Shown here one piece after another: positions 42,243 to 51,474 of a stretch of DNA of 64,000 bases (within the stretch, counting starts at the first letter, position 1; each line of letters opens with the position of its first letter). Source of the stretch: VFMC01 sp040398525. Its GTDB lineage: Bacteria > Actinomycetota > Acidimicrobiia > Acidimicrobiales > Ilumatobacteraceae. A model generated the notes under the pieces. That model had not been told where the DNA came from and did not search any database. It worked only from the letters and a program-made list of their open reading frames with translations. The stretch is from NCBI GenBank assembly GCA_040398525.1, contig JBBATY010000004.1, positions 102,195-166,194 of the forward strand, given 5' to 3'. The position numbers and the translations under genes were made by a program.

Positions 42243-42549
42243 CGGGCCACCGACGCCGGATCGCACCCGCTTCCATCAACACCGACACCGCTCACCGGTC
42301 TTCTCCGCGGGAAAATCGTCGGCCCTACTGCGTGCGCCGTAGCCGAGGGCGAGCAGGCAGTCGTTCACATGCAGTCGGTCGCCCGCCCAGCCGCCAGCGC
42401 GGCACCGATGGCCGGCAGCGATGGCAAGGCGGTGGCGGTGGGGGTGAGCACGGTCGACATGGCGTCATGGTGCCAACGGGGTGTGTCACGGTGTTCCCGC
42501 GGAGAAATCCCATCGAGATGCGCGCCGCCAACGCGTACGGTCACAGCTC
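42243..42549. other. Non-coding stretch before the acetyltransferase
   Basis: There is no convincing gene in these 307 bp. A 31-codon open frame on the minus strand (42365-42460) lacks support, although its product (LTPTATALPSLPAIGAALAA) and the frameshifted continuation look like decayed coding sequence. The word TTCCCGCGGAGAA at 42494-42506 and its exact inverse at 42301-42313 flank the middle portion. The promoter of the acetyltransferase gene presumably lies in the last 100 bp. Confidence 0.5.
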
Positions 42550-43569
42550 ATGCGTCTCGATCTGCCTGCCGGCTACCTCGCCCGCCCCTACCGCGGGCGG
42601 GTCGACCATGCACTGATGGCCGCGCTCAAGACGGCGGCAGCGCGCGACGAGCCCGATGCCGAGCTGTCGACGGCCGAACAGTTCGATGCGAGCTACCCGC
42701 ACCTCGAACGCTGCGATCTCGAGCGCGACGTCGCCATCCTCGAGACCAGCGGGGGCGAACCAGCGGCGTACATACGCACCGCATGGGACCACGCCGAGGG
42801 CGACAGCCGCGTGTGGTACGCCATCGTGGCCGTCCACCCCGACCACAGCTCGCCCGAGTTGCTGGCGGCACTGATCAGCGGCTGGGAAGCGCACGTCGAC
42901 CTGATCGAGCCCGACGACGGGCGACCGTCGCAACTGCGTGCCTGGGCACCGCATCCCGGCGCGGGCCTGCCGGAGGTCGGCCTCGGCGCGGCGCTGGCGC
43001 AGGCCGGCTTCACCACGACCCGCTTCGCTGCCTCGCTCGTACGGCCGCATCTCGACGACATCGCCGACTTCGCGCTGCCCGACGGCGTGGAGATGCGGCC
43101 GGTCGAGCCGCACCATCTGCACCAGATCTGGGCGACCCATCACGAGGCATTTCGCGGCCAGCCCGACTTCGTCGAGACCGACGAGTCCGAGTTCCAGTCG
43201 TTCCTCGCCGACCCGCTGCGCGACGAGACCCTGTGGAAGATCGCCTGGGTGGGCACCGGCCCCGACGCCCAGGTGGTGGGCCAGGTGAAGTCGTACATCA
43301 ACGCCGACGAGAACCGCCTCGCCGGTCGCCTGCGCGGCTACACCGAGCACATCTCCACCACGCTCGGGTGGCGGGGCAAGGGCATCGCCCGAGCGCTCAT
43401 CGTGGCCAGCCTCCACGAGTTGCGTGACCGCGGCATGACCGAGGCCGCGCTCGGCGCCGACACCGACAACCCGCAGGCGTTCGACCTCTACCGGATGCTC
43501 GGCTTCGAGGTGATCGCCTACCAGGCTCAGTACGACAAGCCGAGGGGCCAGGTGTCGATCGTCTCGTAG
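42550..43569 (+). CDS. GNAT family N-acetyltransferase (two-domain, MshD-like layout)
   Basis: The 339-residue protein has two GNAT-like halves. The C-terminal half is complete, with TTLGWRGKGIARALIVASLH as the acetyl-CoA loop and DTDNPQAFDLYRMLGFEVIA as the closing strand. The N-terminal half (LDLPAGYLARPYRGRVDHAL and on) is degenerate. This layout is like mycothiol synthase, but relatives with other small-molecule amine substrates are common, so the substrate is open. The ATG at 42550 gives the family N-terminus. The 3' end overlaps the convergent thpR gene by 43 bp. Confidence 0.78.
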   Translation: MRLDLPAGYLARPYRGRVDHALMAALKTAAARDEPDAELSTAEQFDASYPHLERCDLERDVAILETSGGEPAAYIRTAWDHAEGDSRVWYAIVAVHPDHSSPELLAALISGWEAHVDLIEPDDGRPSQLRAWAPHPGAGLPEVGLGAALAQAGFTTTRFAASLVRPHLDDIADFALPDGVEMRPVEPHHLHQIWATHHEAFRGQPDFVETDESEFQSFLADPLRDETLWKIAWVGTGPDAQVVGQVKSYINADENRLAGRLRGYTEHISTTLGWRGKGIARALIVASLHELRDRGMTEAALGADTDNPQAFDLYRMLGFEVIAYQAQYDKPRGQVSIVS

Positions 43570-44030
43570 TGGGCACCGTCGGGGTCGAGCCGACTCTGCA
43601 CCAGCGCGACCTCGTCGGCCACGAACTCGGCGCTGAACAGCGAGCCGAGCACGCGTGGCATCTGTGCATACGGCTTCACCCGAGCGAGGGTGAGGTGGCC
43701 GGTGAACCGCTTGCGCGGCGGCTCGCCGAGATGAGCGGTGCGCTCGGCCACCTCGGCGGCGATGTCGTCGAGGCCAGCGGCGGGCACCACCAGCGCCCGT
43801 TCGGCCAGCACGTCGACCGCAGGGCCCAGTTGCACGGTGGCCGCTGGCATCGACCAGCCCTCCATCGCCGCGCGCACGTCGTCGGGTCGCGCCTCACCGA
43901 GGAACCGAAGCGTGATGTGCCACGACTCGGGCGACACGAAGCGCACCCCGCGCTGGTCCTTGCGGTGCAGTGCGGTGAGGTCGGCCACCACCTCCTCAGG
44001 TGGCCACACGGCGATGAACAGTCGAGGCAT
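43527..44030 (-). CDS. thpR: RNA 2',3'-cyclic phosphodiesterase
   Basis: The 167-residue 2H phosphoesterase has its two catalytic HxT motifs in SWHITLRFLGE and TGHLTLARVK, and the family start MPRLFIAVWPPEEV. The length is normal. ThpR/LigT opens 2',3'-cyclic phosphates, in vitro also joining tRNA halves. It is a single gene, divergent from the amidase by 138 bp and overlapping the convergent acetyltransferase 3' end by 43 bp. ATG 44028-44030 is the start. Confidence 0.9.
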   Translation of the reverse strand: MPRLFIAVWPPEEVVADLTALHRKDQRGVRFVSPESWHITLRFLGEARPDDVRAAMEGWSMPAATVQLGPAVDVLAERALVVPAAGLDDIAAEVAERTAHLGEPPRKRFTGHLTLARVKPYAQMPRVLGSLFSAEFVADEVALVQSRLDPDGAHYETIDTWPLGLSY

Positions 44031-44157
44031 CACCCCAGTCAACCGCCTGCGGGCTGCTGGCGGGACCGCGCCTCGATGCGGCACAGCGATGGCAGATCGC
44101 CGACGTCCGTCGTGGCAGGTCGTGCGAGTGTGCTGAGATGACGGTGGGCTGCACCAC

Positions 44158-44163
44158 AGGAGG
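44158..44163 (+). promoter_or_regulatory. Strong ribosome binding site of the amidase gene
   Basis: A perfect AGGAGG lies 5 bp before GTG 44169 and decides that start. Confidence 0.75.
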
Positions 44164-44168
44164 ACGCC

Positions 44169-45602
44169 GTGACCGGCACGACACCCCCACCCACCGTCAC
44201 CGAAGCCGCCGACCTGGTTCGTCGTGGCGACGCATCGGCGCGCGAGCTCGTCGAGCGCAGCCTGGCACTGATCGATGCGACCAACGGGGCGCTCAACGCC
44301 TTCGTCCACGTCGACGCCGACGGTGCGCTGGCGTCTGCCGACCGGATCGACGCTGCCCGTCGGGCCGGCGACGACCTGCCACCGCTCGCCGGTGTGCCGT
44401 TCGGGGTGAAGGACCTCGAGGACTGCGCAGGCATGCCCACCACCCGCGGCTCGCGCTGGTTCGCCGACGCCCCACCCGCCACACGCGACGACATCCACGT
44501 CGCCCGCTTCCGCGCCGCCGGGGCGATCGCCCTGGGCAAGACGGCCACCCCGGAGTTCGGCGCCTGGGGCTACACCGCGAGCCCTCTGCTGGGCGTCACG
44601 CGCAACCCGTGGAACCTGGCGCGAACACCCGGTGGATCGAGCGGCGGCACCGCCGCTGCCGTGTCGGCCGGGGTGATGCCGTTCGGTACTGCGAGCGACG
44701 GTGGCGGCTCGATCCGCGGTCCGGGTGCGTCGTGCGGGCTTCCCGGGCTGAAGCCCACGTACGGCCGCGTGCCCACCTTCGGCGTCACCCGTCACGCGCA
44801 GAACGCCGTGAACTTCGCCCTCGCCACCACTGTGGCCGACACGGCACTGCTCTTCGACCTCGCTGTCGGGCCCGACGCGCGCGACCGCACCTCGCTGCCC
44901 TCCCCCGGCATCAGCTACGTCGACGCCATCGAGCAGCTCGACGTGCGCGGCCTGCGCGCCGCCTGGTCGGCCGACCTCGGCTTCGTCGTGGTCGACCCGG
45001 AGGTCGCCGACATCGCCGGGCGCGCCGCGGCGACGCTGATCGGCTCAGCCGTGCTGCGCACCGCCGACATCGACGTGCGGTTCGCCGACTACATCCGCGT
45101 GTACGCCCGGATGGAGGCCGCCGACCAGTTCGTCGACCCTCCGGACGGTTGGGAGGACCGCCTCGACGAGCTCGATCCGCTCGTGGTCGAGGGGTGGCGA
45201 CGGACGCGCACGGTCACGCTGCCGTCGTTCGGCAAGGTCGAGCGTGAGCGGCGCCTGCTCGAGCTGCAGGTCGCCGAGCTGTTCGAGCACATCGACGTGC
45301 TGCTCACGCCCACCAACGCCTGCCCACCGTTCGCGGCCGAGGGACCGATGCCCACCGAGATCGCCGGTCGCCGGTGCCACGGCGGCCACGCCGCACTGCT
45401 GACGATGCTCGCCAACGTCGTCAACCTGCCGTCGATCACCATGCCGGCAGGGCTCACCGCCGACGGCCTGCCGGTCGGGCTGATGGTCACCGCACCCCGC
45501 CACCGCGAGGACATCTGCCTGCGGTTGGCGCGGATCTTCGAGCAGGCCGCACCCTGGCCGCGGCACGCGCCGGCGGGCCCGACCACGGGGCTCGGCGGAT
45601 GA
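44169..45602 (+). CDS. Amidase signature family enzyme
   Basis: The 477-residue protein has the amidase-signature triad: Lys in LAGVPFGVKDLEDCAG, the cis-Ser in TPGGSSGGTAAAVSAG and the nucleophile Ser in TASDGGGSIRGPGASCG. Family enzymes hydrolyse amide bonds of many small molecules; GatA is one branch, but this lacks gatB/gatC neighbours and is a stand-alone amidase. GTG 44169 follows a perfect AGGAGG. Its stop overlaps the PIG-L deacetylase ATG, so the pair is co-translated; both act on amide groups. Confidence 0.87.
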   Translation: MTGTTPPPTVTEAADLVRRGDASARELVERSLALIDATNGALNAFVHVDADGALASADRIDAARRAGDDLPPLAGVPFGVKDLEDCAGMPTTRGSRWFADAPPATRDDIHVARFRAAGAIALGKTATPEFGAWGYTASPLLGVTRNPWNLARTPGGSSGGTAAAVSAGVMPFGTASDGGGSIRGPGASCGLPGLKPTYGRVPTFGVTRHAQNAVNFALATTVADTALLFDLAVGPDARDRTSLPSPGISYVDAIEQLDVRGLRAAWSADLGFVVVDPEVADIAGRAAATLIGSAVLRTADIDVRFADYIRVYARMEAADQFVDPPDGWEDRLDELDPLVVEGWRRTRTVTLPSFGKVERERRLLELQVAELFEHIDVLLTPTNACPPFAAEGPMPTEIAGRRCHGGHAALLTMLANVVNLPSITMPAGLTADGLPVGLMVTAPRHREDICLRLARIFEQAAPWPRHAPAGPTTGLGG

Positions 45603-46336
45603 GCCGGTCGAGCCCGACGGTCGACGACCTGCTCGGGGCGCGCCGGGTGCTGGCCGTGCAGCCCCACTACGACGACAACGACATCGGCTGCGCAGGCATC
45701 ATCCGCCGGCTGGTGCTCGCCGGCGCCGAGGTCACCTATGTCACCGTCACCGACGACCTGGCCGGTGTGCTCGACCCCGACATGCCCGACGACGAGGCAG
45801 CTGCCGGCCTGCTGGCCGAGCAACAGCAGGCCGCGACCCTGCTGGGGGTGGCCAGCCTGGTGAACCTCGGCTGGCCCGATGCGGGCGGCCTCGACCACGT
45901 CGCGCTGCGCGACCAGCTGATCGCCCTCATCCGCGAGCACACCCCCGACCTGGTCCTGACGGTCGACCCGTGGCTGGCCCACGAGGCCCACCGCGACCAC
46001 GTCGTGACCGGGCTGGCCGTCAGCGAGGCGGTGCTGCTGAGCGACCTGCCGCGCATCCACCGGCCCTCGGCCACGCGTCCGTGGGGTGTCGACACCATCG
46101 GGTACTACGACACCGACGACGCCACCGTGGTGGTCGACACCAGCGCCGTGCAGGCCGAGCGCCACGCAGTGCTCGACTGCTACCGGCTGCAGTTCACCGA
46201 CGACGCTCTGGCCGGGCTGCACCGCACACTCGACCGCTACGAGCGCAGCCTGGCGCCCGACGGGGCCACCCACGGCGAGCAGCTGAAGCTGCTCCCCCGC
46301 TCGGCGCTGCACATCGGCGTCGGCCGTCGCCGCTGA
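45599..46336 (+). CDS. PIG-L / LmbE family deacetylase
   Basis: The 245-residue zinc hydrolase has PHYDDNDIGCAG (the HxDD motif) at about residue 21 and the second metal motif HEAHRDH near residue 130. Relatives remove acetyl groups from GlcNAc derivatives (MshB, Mca, PIG-L) or cleave related amides. It overlaps the amidase by 4 nt. It converges on the sugar operon, which encodes GH20 and a HexNAc-type kinase, so a role on an acetylamino sugar is possible but unproven. Confidence 0.85.
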   Translation: MSRSSPTVDDLLGARRVLAVQPHYDDNDIGCAGIIRRLVLAGAEVTYVTVTDDLAGVLDPDMPDDEAAAGLLAEQQQAATLLGVASLVNLGWPDAGGLDHVALRDQLIALIREHTPDLVLTVDPWLAHEAHRDHVVTGLAVSEAVLLSDLPRIHRPSATRPWGVDTIGYYDTDDATVVVDTSAVQAERHAVLDCYRLQFTDDALAGLHRTLDRYERSLAPDGATHGEQLKLLPRSALHIGVGRRR

Positions 46337-46357
46337 GCCTCGGTCGGTCGCGCGCGC

Positions 46358-47503
46358 TCACGCGTCGAGGCGCAGCCCGGTGCCCGAGTCGAACAGCAGC
46401 AGGTCGTCGGCCGCGACGTGCAGGTCGATCCGGTCGCCCGGCTCGAGCCGGGTCGAGCCCTCGACCACGGTCACCCACCTGGCGCGCGCATCCGGTCCGT
46501 CGGGCACCTTGGCCATCACACCCTGGTCGACGAGGCAGGGCGAGCAGCATGGTGGAGTGTCGATGCTGCACCACACGTGGCGCTGCGCACCGAGGTTCTC
46601 GACCAGGTCGACGACCGCGCCGACCGACTCGCCGGCCCGCTCGCCTGCACCGAGCCGCAGGGTCGAGGGGCGGATCGCGGCCAGCACCCGACGCTGACCG
46701 GAGGCGACGAGCCACTCGGGAGCCTGCACCGCCATCGAGCCGAGCCGCAGCCGTTCGCCGTCGAGCTCGGCGTCGACGAAGTTCACCTGCGGGGATCCGA
46801 CGAACGCCGCACAGAACACGTTGCTCGGCGCGTGGTAGAGCTCGTCGGGGCTCGCACACTGCTGGAGCACACCGTTGCGCATGACCGCCACCCGCGTGCC
46901 GAGGGTCATCGCCTCGACCTGATCGTGAGTGACGTACACCGTGGTGGTGCCGAGCTGGCGGTGCAGCCGGGCGAGCTCCTCGCGCATCGCCACCCGCAGC
47001 TGGGCGTCGAGGTTCGACAGCGGCTCGTCCATCAGGAACGCCTGTGGCTCGCGCACGAGGGCCCGCCCCATCGCCACACGCTGGCGTTGCCCACCCGAGA
47101 GCTGCGCCGGCTTGCGATCGAGCAGTTCGGTGAGCTCGAGCATCCGCGCCACCTCGTCGACCCGCTCGCGGATGCGCTCCTTGGGGGCCCGGTGCAACTT
47201 CAGCCCGAGGCCGAGGTTCTTGCGCACGGTCATGTGCGGGTAGAGCGCGTAGTTCTGGAAGACCATGGCGATGTCGCGGGTCTTCGGCGCGTCGTAGGTG
47301 ACGTCGCGCTCACCCACCAGCACCCCGCCGTCGGTGATCTCCTCGAGCCCGGCGATCATCCGCAACAGGGTCGACTTGCCGCACCCGCTCGGGCCGACGA
47401 GCACCATGAACTCGCCGTCGGCGATGTGCAGGTCGACACCGTCGACGGCGACCACCCCGTTGGGGTAGCGCTTGGTCACCCGGTCAAGCGTGATCGATGC
47501 CAT
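46358..47503 (-). CDS. Sugar ABC transporter ATPase (UgpC/MsmK/MalK type)
   Basis: The 381-residue protein has Walker A GPSGCGKST, signature LSGGQRQRVAMGRAL, Walker B AFLMDEPLSNLDAQL and the H-loop VYVTHDQVEAMT. A TOBE/OB regulatory domain follows. Within that domain, WCSIDTPPCCSPCLVDQG carries four clustered cysteines that are unusual for MalK-like proteins. It energises the permeases encoded at the 5' end of the same operon. Its ATG lies 20 bp inside the 3' end of the GH20 gene, so it is the tenth and last gene of the unit. Confidence 0.9.
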   Translation of the reverse strand: MASITLDRVTKRYPNGVVAVDGVDLHIADGEFMVLVGPSGCGKSTLLRMIAGLEEITDGGVLVGERDVTYDAPKTRDIAMVFQNYALYPHMTVRKNLGLGLKLHRAPKERIRERVDEVARMLELTELLDRKPAQLSGGQRQRVAMGRALVREPQAFLMDEPLSNLDAQLRVAMREELARLHRQLGTTTVYVTHDQVEAMTLGTRVAVMRNGVLQQCASPDELYHAPSNVFCAAFVGSPQVNFVDAELDGERLRLGSMAVQAPEWLVASGQRRVLAAIRPSTLRLGAGERAGESVGAVVDLVENLGAQRHVWCSIDTPPCCSPCLVDQGVMAKVPDGPDARARWVTVVEGSTRLEPGDRIDLHVAADDLLLFDSGTGLRLDA

Positions 47504-49235
47504 GGTGCCCCTCCGCAGCGACGTGTCGGGCGGCGCCGCCGAGGCGCCGCAAGGAGTCGTCGAGGCCACCCGGACGGTTGCGGGCCAGCCACAGCCGTTC
47601 ATGCTCGCCGAGCAACCGAGCGTAGTCGGCGAGCAGCACCTCGAGATCCGGGGCCCCCGGCCACCCGAGGGTCTGACGGGTGCGCCACGATGCAAGGCGC
47701 AACCAGCCGGCGGTGGCGCGCACCTCGTCGACCCACGTCGGCGCGTCCGGTGCGGCGCTGGCAGCGCAGCCTGCCTGCTCGATGATCGCGTCGAGCTCGC
47801 GCTCGACGGCGTCGAGCATGGCGGGCGCCATACCGGCCTCGGCCAACGACGCAGCCCGCTGCGGCGCTGCCAGCAGGCTGGCGAGCGTGCCGGCTTCCGG
47901 GACATTCGGCTCGATCAGCTCGTCGACCCGACCGAGTCGCTCCGTGGCGTCGGCCAGGGCGCGGTCGCCGACGACGTGGTGGGCGATGGCCGTCACGACA
48001 TCGGGCTGCGCCGCCGGGTTCCACGACCGGGCGGCCGCAGTGACGAATCCGGGCCAGCTGACCGGGTGGTACTGGAAGTGGCCTTCGTTGCCCCAGTCGC
48101 ACACCAGCAGACCGGTCGCCCCGTGGGTGAGGGCGGCGTCGACCGCAGCGGCGATGTTGGCCGACATGTTCGCCACCCTGCCGCCGAGCGACGACCAGGT
48201 CGAGGTGCCGGGCGCCACCCAGAACACCCGGCCGGCGCGGGCGATGCGACCGCACCGAGCGTCGAAGGGATGGTCGGCCTCGTACCCCCACTCGACCAGG
48301 GTGACCTCGGCCGGCAGCTCGTCGAGCAGCTCGGGGTGCGGGGCCATCACATCGGCCCACATCAGCATCTCGCGACCCTCGAGCGCCGGCAGGGCGCGCA
48401 GGGCGCCGATCCAGGCCATGTACTGGGCTCGGCGCTCAGGTGGTAGGGGCACGCAGAACGCCCCGTTGTCGACGTGAGCCCACGGCGCCTGTGCGCCCGG
48501 GACGTCGAAGATCGCGTCCCACACGCCGGGCGACAGGTCGATCGGCTCGTCGAGGCCGACGTGCACCCAGGCCGAATCGAACGCCTGCGCCACGTTCGAC
48601 ACCAGCTCGGCGGCCAACGGGAACGACCCCGGATGCGCAGGGTCGAGGCACGCCGCGGGCTCGTGGCCACCAGAACCGTCGCTGTAGCCGCCGGGCAGGG
48701 CCGCCAACCCCTCGTAGCGCGGATGGGCAAGCCAGCGCTCCATGTGCCCGAGCGAGTTCTGCTGGCCGATCAGCTCGACATGCCGTGCACGGCAGTGGGC
48801 GCGCAACCGGGCGATGTCGTCGGCCGTGTACGCCGATGCCGGCCCGCACACGTCGTCGTGGCCGGGGTGGGCGAAGGTGTGCTCGAGGTAGAGCTGCACC
48901 ATGTTCACCTTCAGTGCGGCCAGGCGGTCGACGAGCAGCTCGAGCGACTCCACCGTGGGCACCTTGTCGCGCGACACGTCGAGCATCACCCCGCGGTGGG
49001 CGAGCGCCGGCCAGTCGACCACCACCAGATCGGGCACACCGCCGGGGTGCAGCCGCTGCAGCTGGGCCCACGTGGCCTCGGCGTAGAAGGCGCCGGCGGC
49101 ATCGGCGGCGCTGATCCTCGGCCTGCCGGCCTCGACCTCGAGGCGATAGCCCTGCACGGCGCCCATCGCGGGCTCGGGCCCGTCGTCGAGCAGCGACACC
49201 CACTGCGGCCGTGGGCACAGGTCGCTCAGCGACAC
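47484..49235 (-). CDS. Glycoside hydrolase family 20-like beta-N-acetylhexosaminidase
   Basis: The 583-residue protein has a GH20 N-terminal alpha/beta part, then the barrel start AHRGVMLDVSRDKVPTVESL with NMVQLYLEHTFAH. The catalytic Asp-Glu pair is in WVHVGLDEPIDL. The C-terminal third is helical with no named domain. GH20 enzymes remove terminal GlcNAc or GalNAc by substrate-assisted catalysis. There is no signal peptide, so it acts inside the cell on imported oligosaccharide. GTG 49233-49235 overlaps the GH4 gene by 10 bp. The stop overlaps the transporter ATPase start. Confidence 0.78.
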   Translation of the reverse strand: MSLSDLCPRPQWVSLLDDGPEPAMGAVQGYRLEVEAGRPRISAADAAGAFYAEATWAQLQRLHPGGVPDLVVVDWPALAHRGVMLDVSRDKVPTVESLELLVDRLAALKVNMVQLYLEHTFAHPGHDDVCGPASAYTADDIARLRAHCRARHVELIGQQNSLGHMERWLAHPRYEGLAALPGGYSDGSGGHEPAACLDPAHPGSFPLAAELVSNVAQAFDSAWVHVGLDEPIDLSPGVWDAIFDVPGAQAPWAHVDNGAFCVPLPPERRAQYMAWIGALRALPALEGREMLMWADVMAPHPELLDELPAEVTLVEWGYEADHPFDARCGRIARAGRVFWVAPGTSTWSSLGGRVANMSANIAAAVDAALTHGATGLLVCDWGNEGHFQYHPVSWPGFVTAAARSWNPAAQPDVVTAIAHHVVGDRALADATERLGRVDELIEPNVPEAGTLASLLAAPQRAASLAEAGMAPAMLDAVERELDAIIEQAGCAASAAPDAPTWVDEVRATAGWLRLASWRTRQTLGWPGAPDLEVLLADYARLLGEHERLWLARNRPGGLDDSLRRLGGAARHVAAEGHHGIDHA

Positions 49236-50539
49236 AGCGCCTCCGGCAGCCGACCGGCGGCCTGGTGGGCGTCGAGCAGCTCGTCGACCATGGCCGCGAT
49301 GCGGTCCGGGGGCATGGTGGCCGACACGTTGGGGTCGAGCAACGCCGCATGGTGCACGTGTTCGCGCGACCCCTCGAGCGCGGCGCGCACCGCCAGGTCG
49401 CACACGTCGAGGTAGCGACGGTTGAGCGCCGCGCACTGCGGCGGCAACGGCTCGGCACGGTGTGCGACCACTCCGTGCGCATCGACCGCGGCCGGCACCT
49501 CGACCACCGCCCACGGCTGCAGCTCGTCGACCAGCAGCCCACCACCGGGGATCGCATTGGGCACGTTGGCGTAGATCGGCCGCTGCGCACCGTCGACCAG
49601 TGAGCGCACGATCTGCGGGGCGTACTCACCGGAGTCGGCGAGCGCCACCGGGAACGGCGTGCGGCCGTCGGCGATGTCGGCCGCCATGCCGATCCACTCG
49701 GCGTTGTCGGCCCGGCGCTGCCAATAGGGGTTCACCGGCAGCGAGAACTGCGCGACCTGGTCGTCCCACGGTAGGTACCAGGGCACGTACTCGGCGTTGT
49801 GCTTCGAGCTCTCCGTCACGAAGTAGCCGAGGCGACGCAGCATGTCGGCGCGCACCGTGCGAGCGAACTCGGGGTCGGTCTCGGCCAGCTCGCGCAGCCG
49901 CGGGTAGACGTCGACACCGCGGTGGACGAGCCGGGTGAGGAACACCTGATGGTTCACCCCGGCGCCGGTGAAGTCGAGTTCGGCGACATCGATGCCCAGC
50001 AGCTCGGCCACCGTGGCAGCGGTCATCCACGTCGAGTGGCAGAGCCCGATCGTGCGCACGGCCGGCACGGCACGGTGCAGCGCCATGCAGCACATCGCCA
50101 TCGGGTTGGTGACGTTGAGCAGCAGCGCACCCGGGCAGCGGCGCTGCATCTCCTCGGCGATCGCCACGAGCGCTGGCGCCGTGCGCAGGATGCGGATGAC
50201 CGCACCGACGCCGAGCGTGTCGGCCACGGTCTGGCGCAAGCCGTAGCGCGCCGGGATCTCGAAGTCCGGCCGGATCGACTGCTGCAGGCCCACACCGATC
50301 GACGTGACCACCACGTCGGCGCCGTCGAGCGCATCGGCCACCTGGGCATGGCCGGTGATGTCGACGGGGGTCGAGGTGGCCGCGGCCGCAGCTCGGGCCA
50401 CACCGGTGGCGATCGCCAGCCGACGTGCGTCGGTGTCGACGAGGGCCACCTGGTACGGGCCGATCCCGCCGAGGGTGCAGAAGTCGGCCAACTCGGGCAT
50501 GAACTGCGCGCTGCCGGCACCGACGACGACCACCTTCAT
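49226..50539 (-). CDS. Glycoside hydrolase family 4 protein, copy A
   Basis: The 437-residue protein has an NAD fold (KVVVVGAGSAQFMPELADF), NVTNPMAMCCMALHRAVPAV, IGLCHSTW with the metal cysteine, and GAGVNHQVFLTRLV. GH4 enzymes cleave glycosidic bonds through an NAD- and Mn-dependent redox cycle at C3 and accept alpha- or beta-linked, often phosphorylated or acidic, sugars. Its ATG (50537-50539) overlaps the kinase stop. It clearly differs from copy B in the operon (for example the LCH versus LCN metal motif), so the two likely serve different linkages. Confidence 0.85.
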   Translation of the reverse strand: MKVVVVGAGSAQFMPELADFCTLGGIGPYQVALVDTDARRLAIATGVARAAAAATSTPVDITGHAQVADALDGADVVVTSIGVGLQQSIRPDFEIPARYGLRQTVADTLGVGAVIRILRTAPALVAIAEEMQRRCPGALLLNVTNPMAMCCMALHRAVPAVRTIGLCHSTWMTAATVAELLGIDVAELDFTGAGVNHQVFLTRLVHRGVDVYPRLRELAETDPEFARTVRADMLRRLGYFVTESSKHNAEYVPWYLPWDDQVAQFSLPVNPYWQRRADNAEWIGMAADIADGRTPFPVALADSGEYAPQIVRSLVDGAQRPIYANVPNAIPGGGLLVDELQPWAVVEVPAAVDAHGVVAHRAEPLPPQCAALNRRYLDVCDLAVRAALEGSREHVHHAALLDPNVSATMPPDRIAAMVDELLDAHQAAGRLPEALCR

Positions 50540-51474
50540 CGCAGGCCCTCGTTGCGCACGGCGAGGGCATCCATCGCCAGTTGGACGGCACCGCGCACCG
50601 GCGCCACGGCCAGCAGCCCGGGTCGCGCCCCGGGGCACTGCTCGCGCACCTGGGCGCGGAAGTGCTGACCGAACGGCGCGTTCGCCTGGTGCACACCACC
50701 GGACATGACGAGGTCGAACTCGTCGTCGTGCATGCCGAGGTGCCGGGCGACGCCACCGACCATGTCGGCGTGGCGTTGCGCCGTGCGCACCAGGATGTCG
50801 CCGGCCACCTCGTCGCCGGCTTCGACCGCACGGTCGAGCAGCGGCGCCCACCCGGCACCGACCCTCGCCCGACCGCGGGTGAGCGCTTCGAACAGGGCCG
50901 GCACCGAGTCGAAGCCGAGTGCCTCGAGCACGATCTCGGTCAGGGCGGTGGCCGGGCCACTGCCGTGGTACGCGGCGGCGACGGCGTTGAGCGAGGCCGA
51001 CACCATCGAGCTCGAGCCGCTCGGCTCGCCCCAGCCGATCGCCATCGTGCGGAAGCGCTCACCCCGTCGGTTCACCCCGGCGGTCACGGTGCCGGTGCCG
51101 ACGCTCGACACGATGCCCCAGGGCTCGGTGCAACCGGCACGCAATGCGATCTCGGAGTCGTTCACCACCAGCATCGAGCCGGCGAGCCCGAGCCCGCCGA
51201 GCGCGGCACCGACGTGGTCGACGTCGCTCGCCCAGTCGATGCCCGCCAGACCGAACACGGCCATCGCCACGTCGTCGCCCGATGCCCCGAGGCCGCCGAG
51301 CAGCCCGTCGATCGCCTCGCGGAGGGTGGCGACCACCCGCTCGGTGCCGATGCCCTCGTGGTTCGTGCCGGTGGTCTGCACCGTGGCGAGCTCGACCCCG
51401 TGCAGGTCGGCCACCACCACGTCGGTCTTGGTGCCTCCGCCGTCGACCCCGACCACGAGCGAGCCGAGCGTCAT
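50536..51474 (-). CDS. BadF/BadG/BcrA-type sugar kinase (N-acetylglucosamine kinase-like)
   Basis: The 312-residue ASKHA-fold protein has the phosphate-1 loop VGVDGGGTKTDVVV, LAGIDWASDV, the phosphate-2 loop SSVGTGTVTAGVNRRG and the adenosine-site strand FDLVMSGGVHQANAP. Proteins of this length in sugar loci are N-acetylglucosamine or related sugar kinases. The start ATG 51472-51474 overlaps the upstream GH4 copy B stop, and its stop overlaps GH4 copy A. Its position between two GH4 genes suggests that it phosphorylates a released monosaccharide. Confidence 0.8.
   Translation of the reverse strand: MTLGSLVVGVDGGGTKTDVVVADLHGVELATVQTTGTNHEGIGTERVVATLREAIDGLLGGLGASGDDVAMAVFGLAGIDWASDVDHVGAALGGLGLAGSMLVVNDSEIALRAGCTEPWGIVSSVGTGTVTAGVNRRGERFRTMAIGWGEPSGSSSMVSASLNAVAAAYHGSGPATALTEIVLEALGFDSVPALFEALTRGRARVGAGWAPLLDRAVEAGDEVAGDILVRTAQRHADMVGGVARHLGMHDDEFDLVMSGGVHQANAPFGQHFRAQVREQCPGARPGLLAVAPVRGAVQLAMDALAVRNEGLR

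Noticed and set aside
42365..42460. Small 31-codon gene on the minus strand
   Set aside because: There is no ribosome site and no recognisable product. The likely continuation is out of frame, so it looks like decayed sequence at best.
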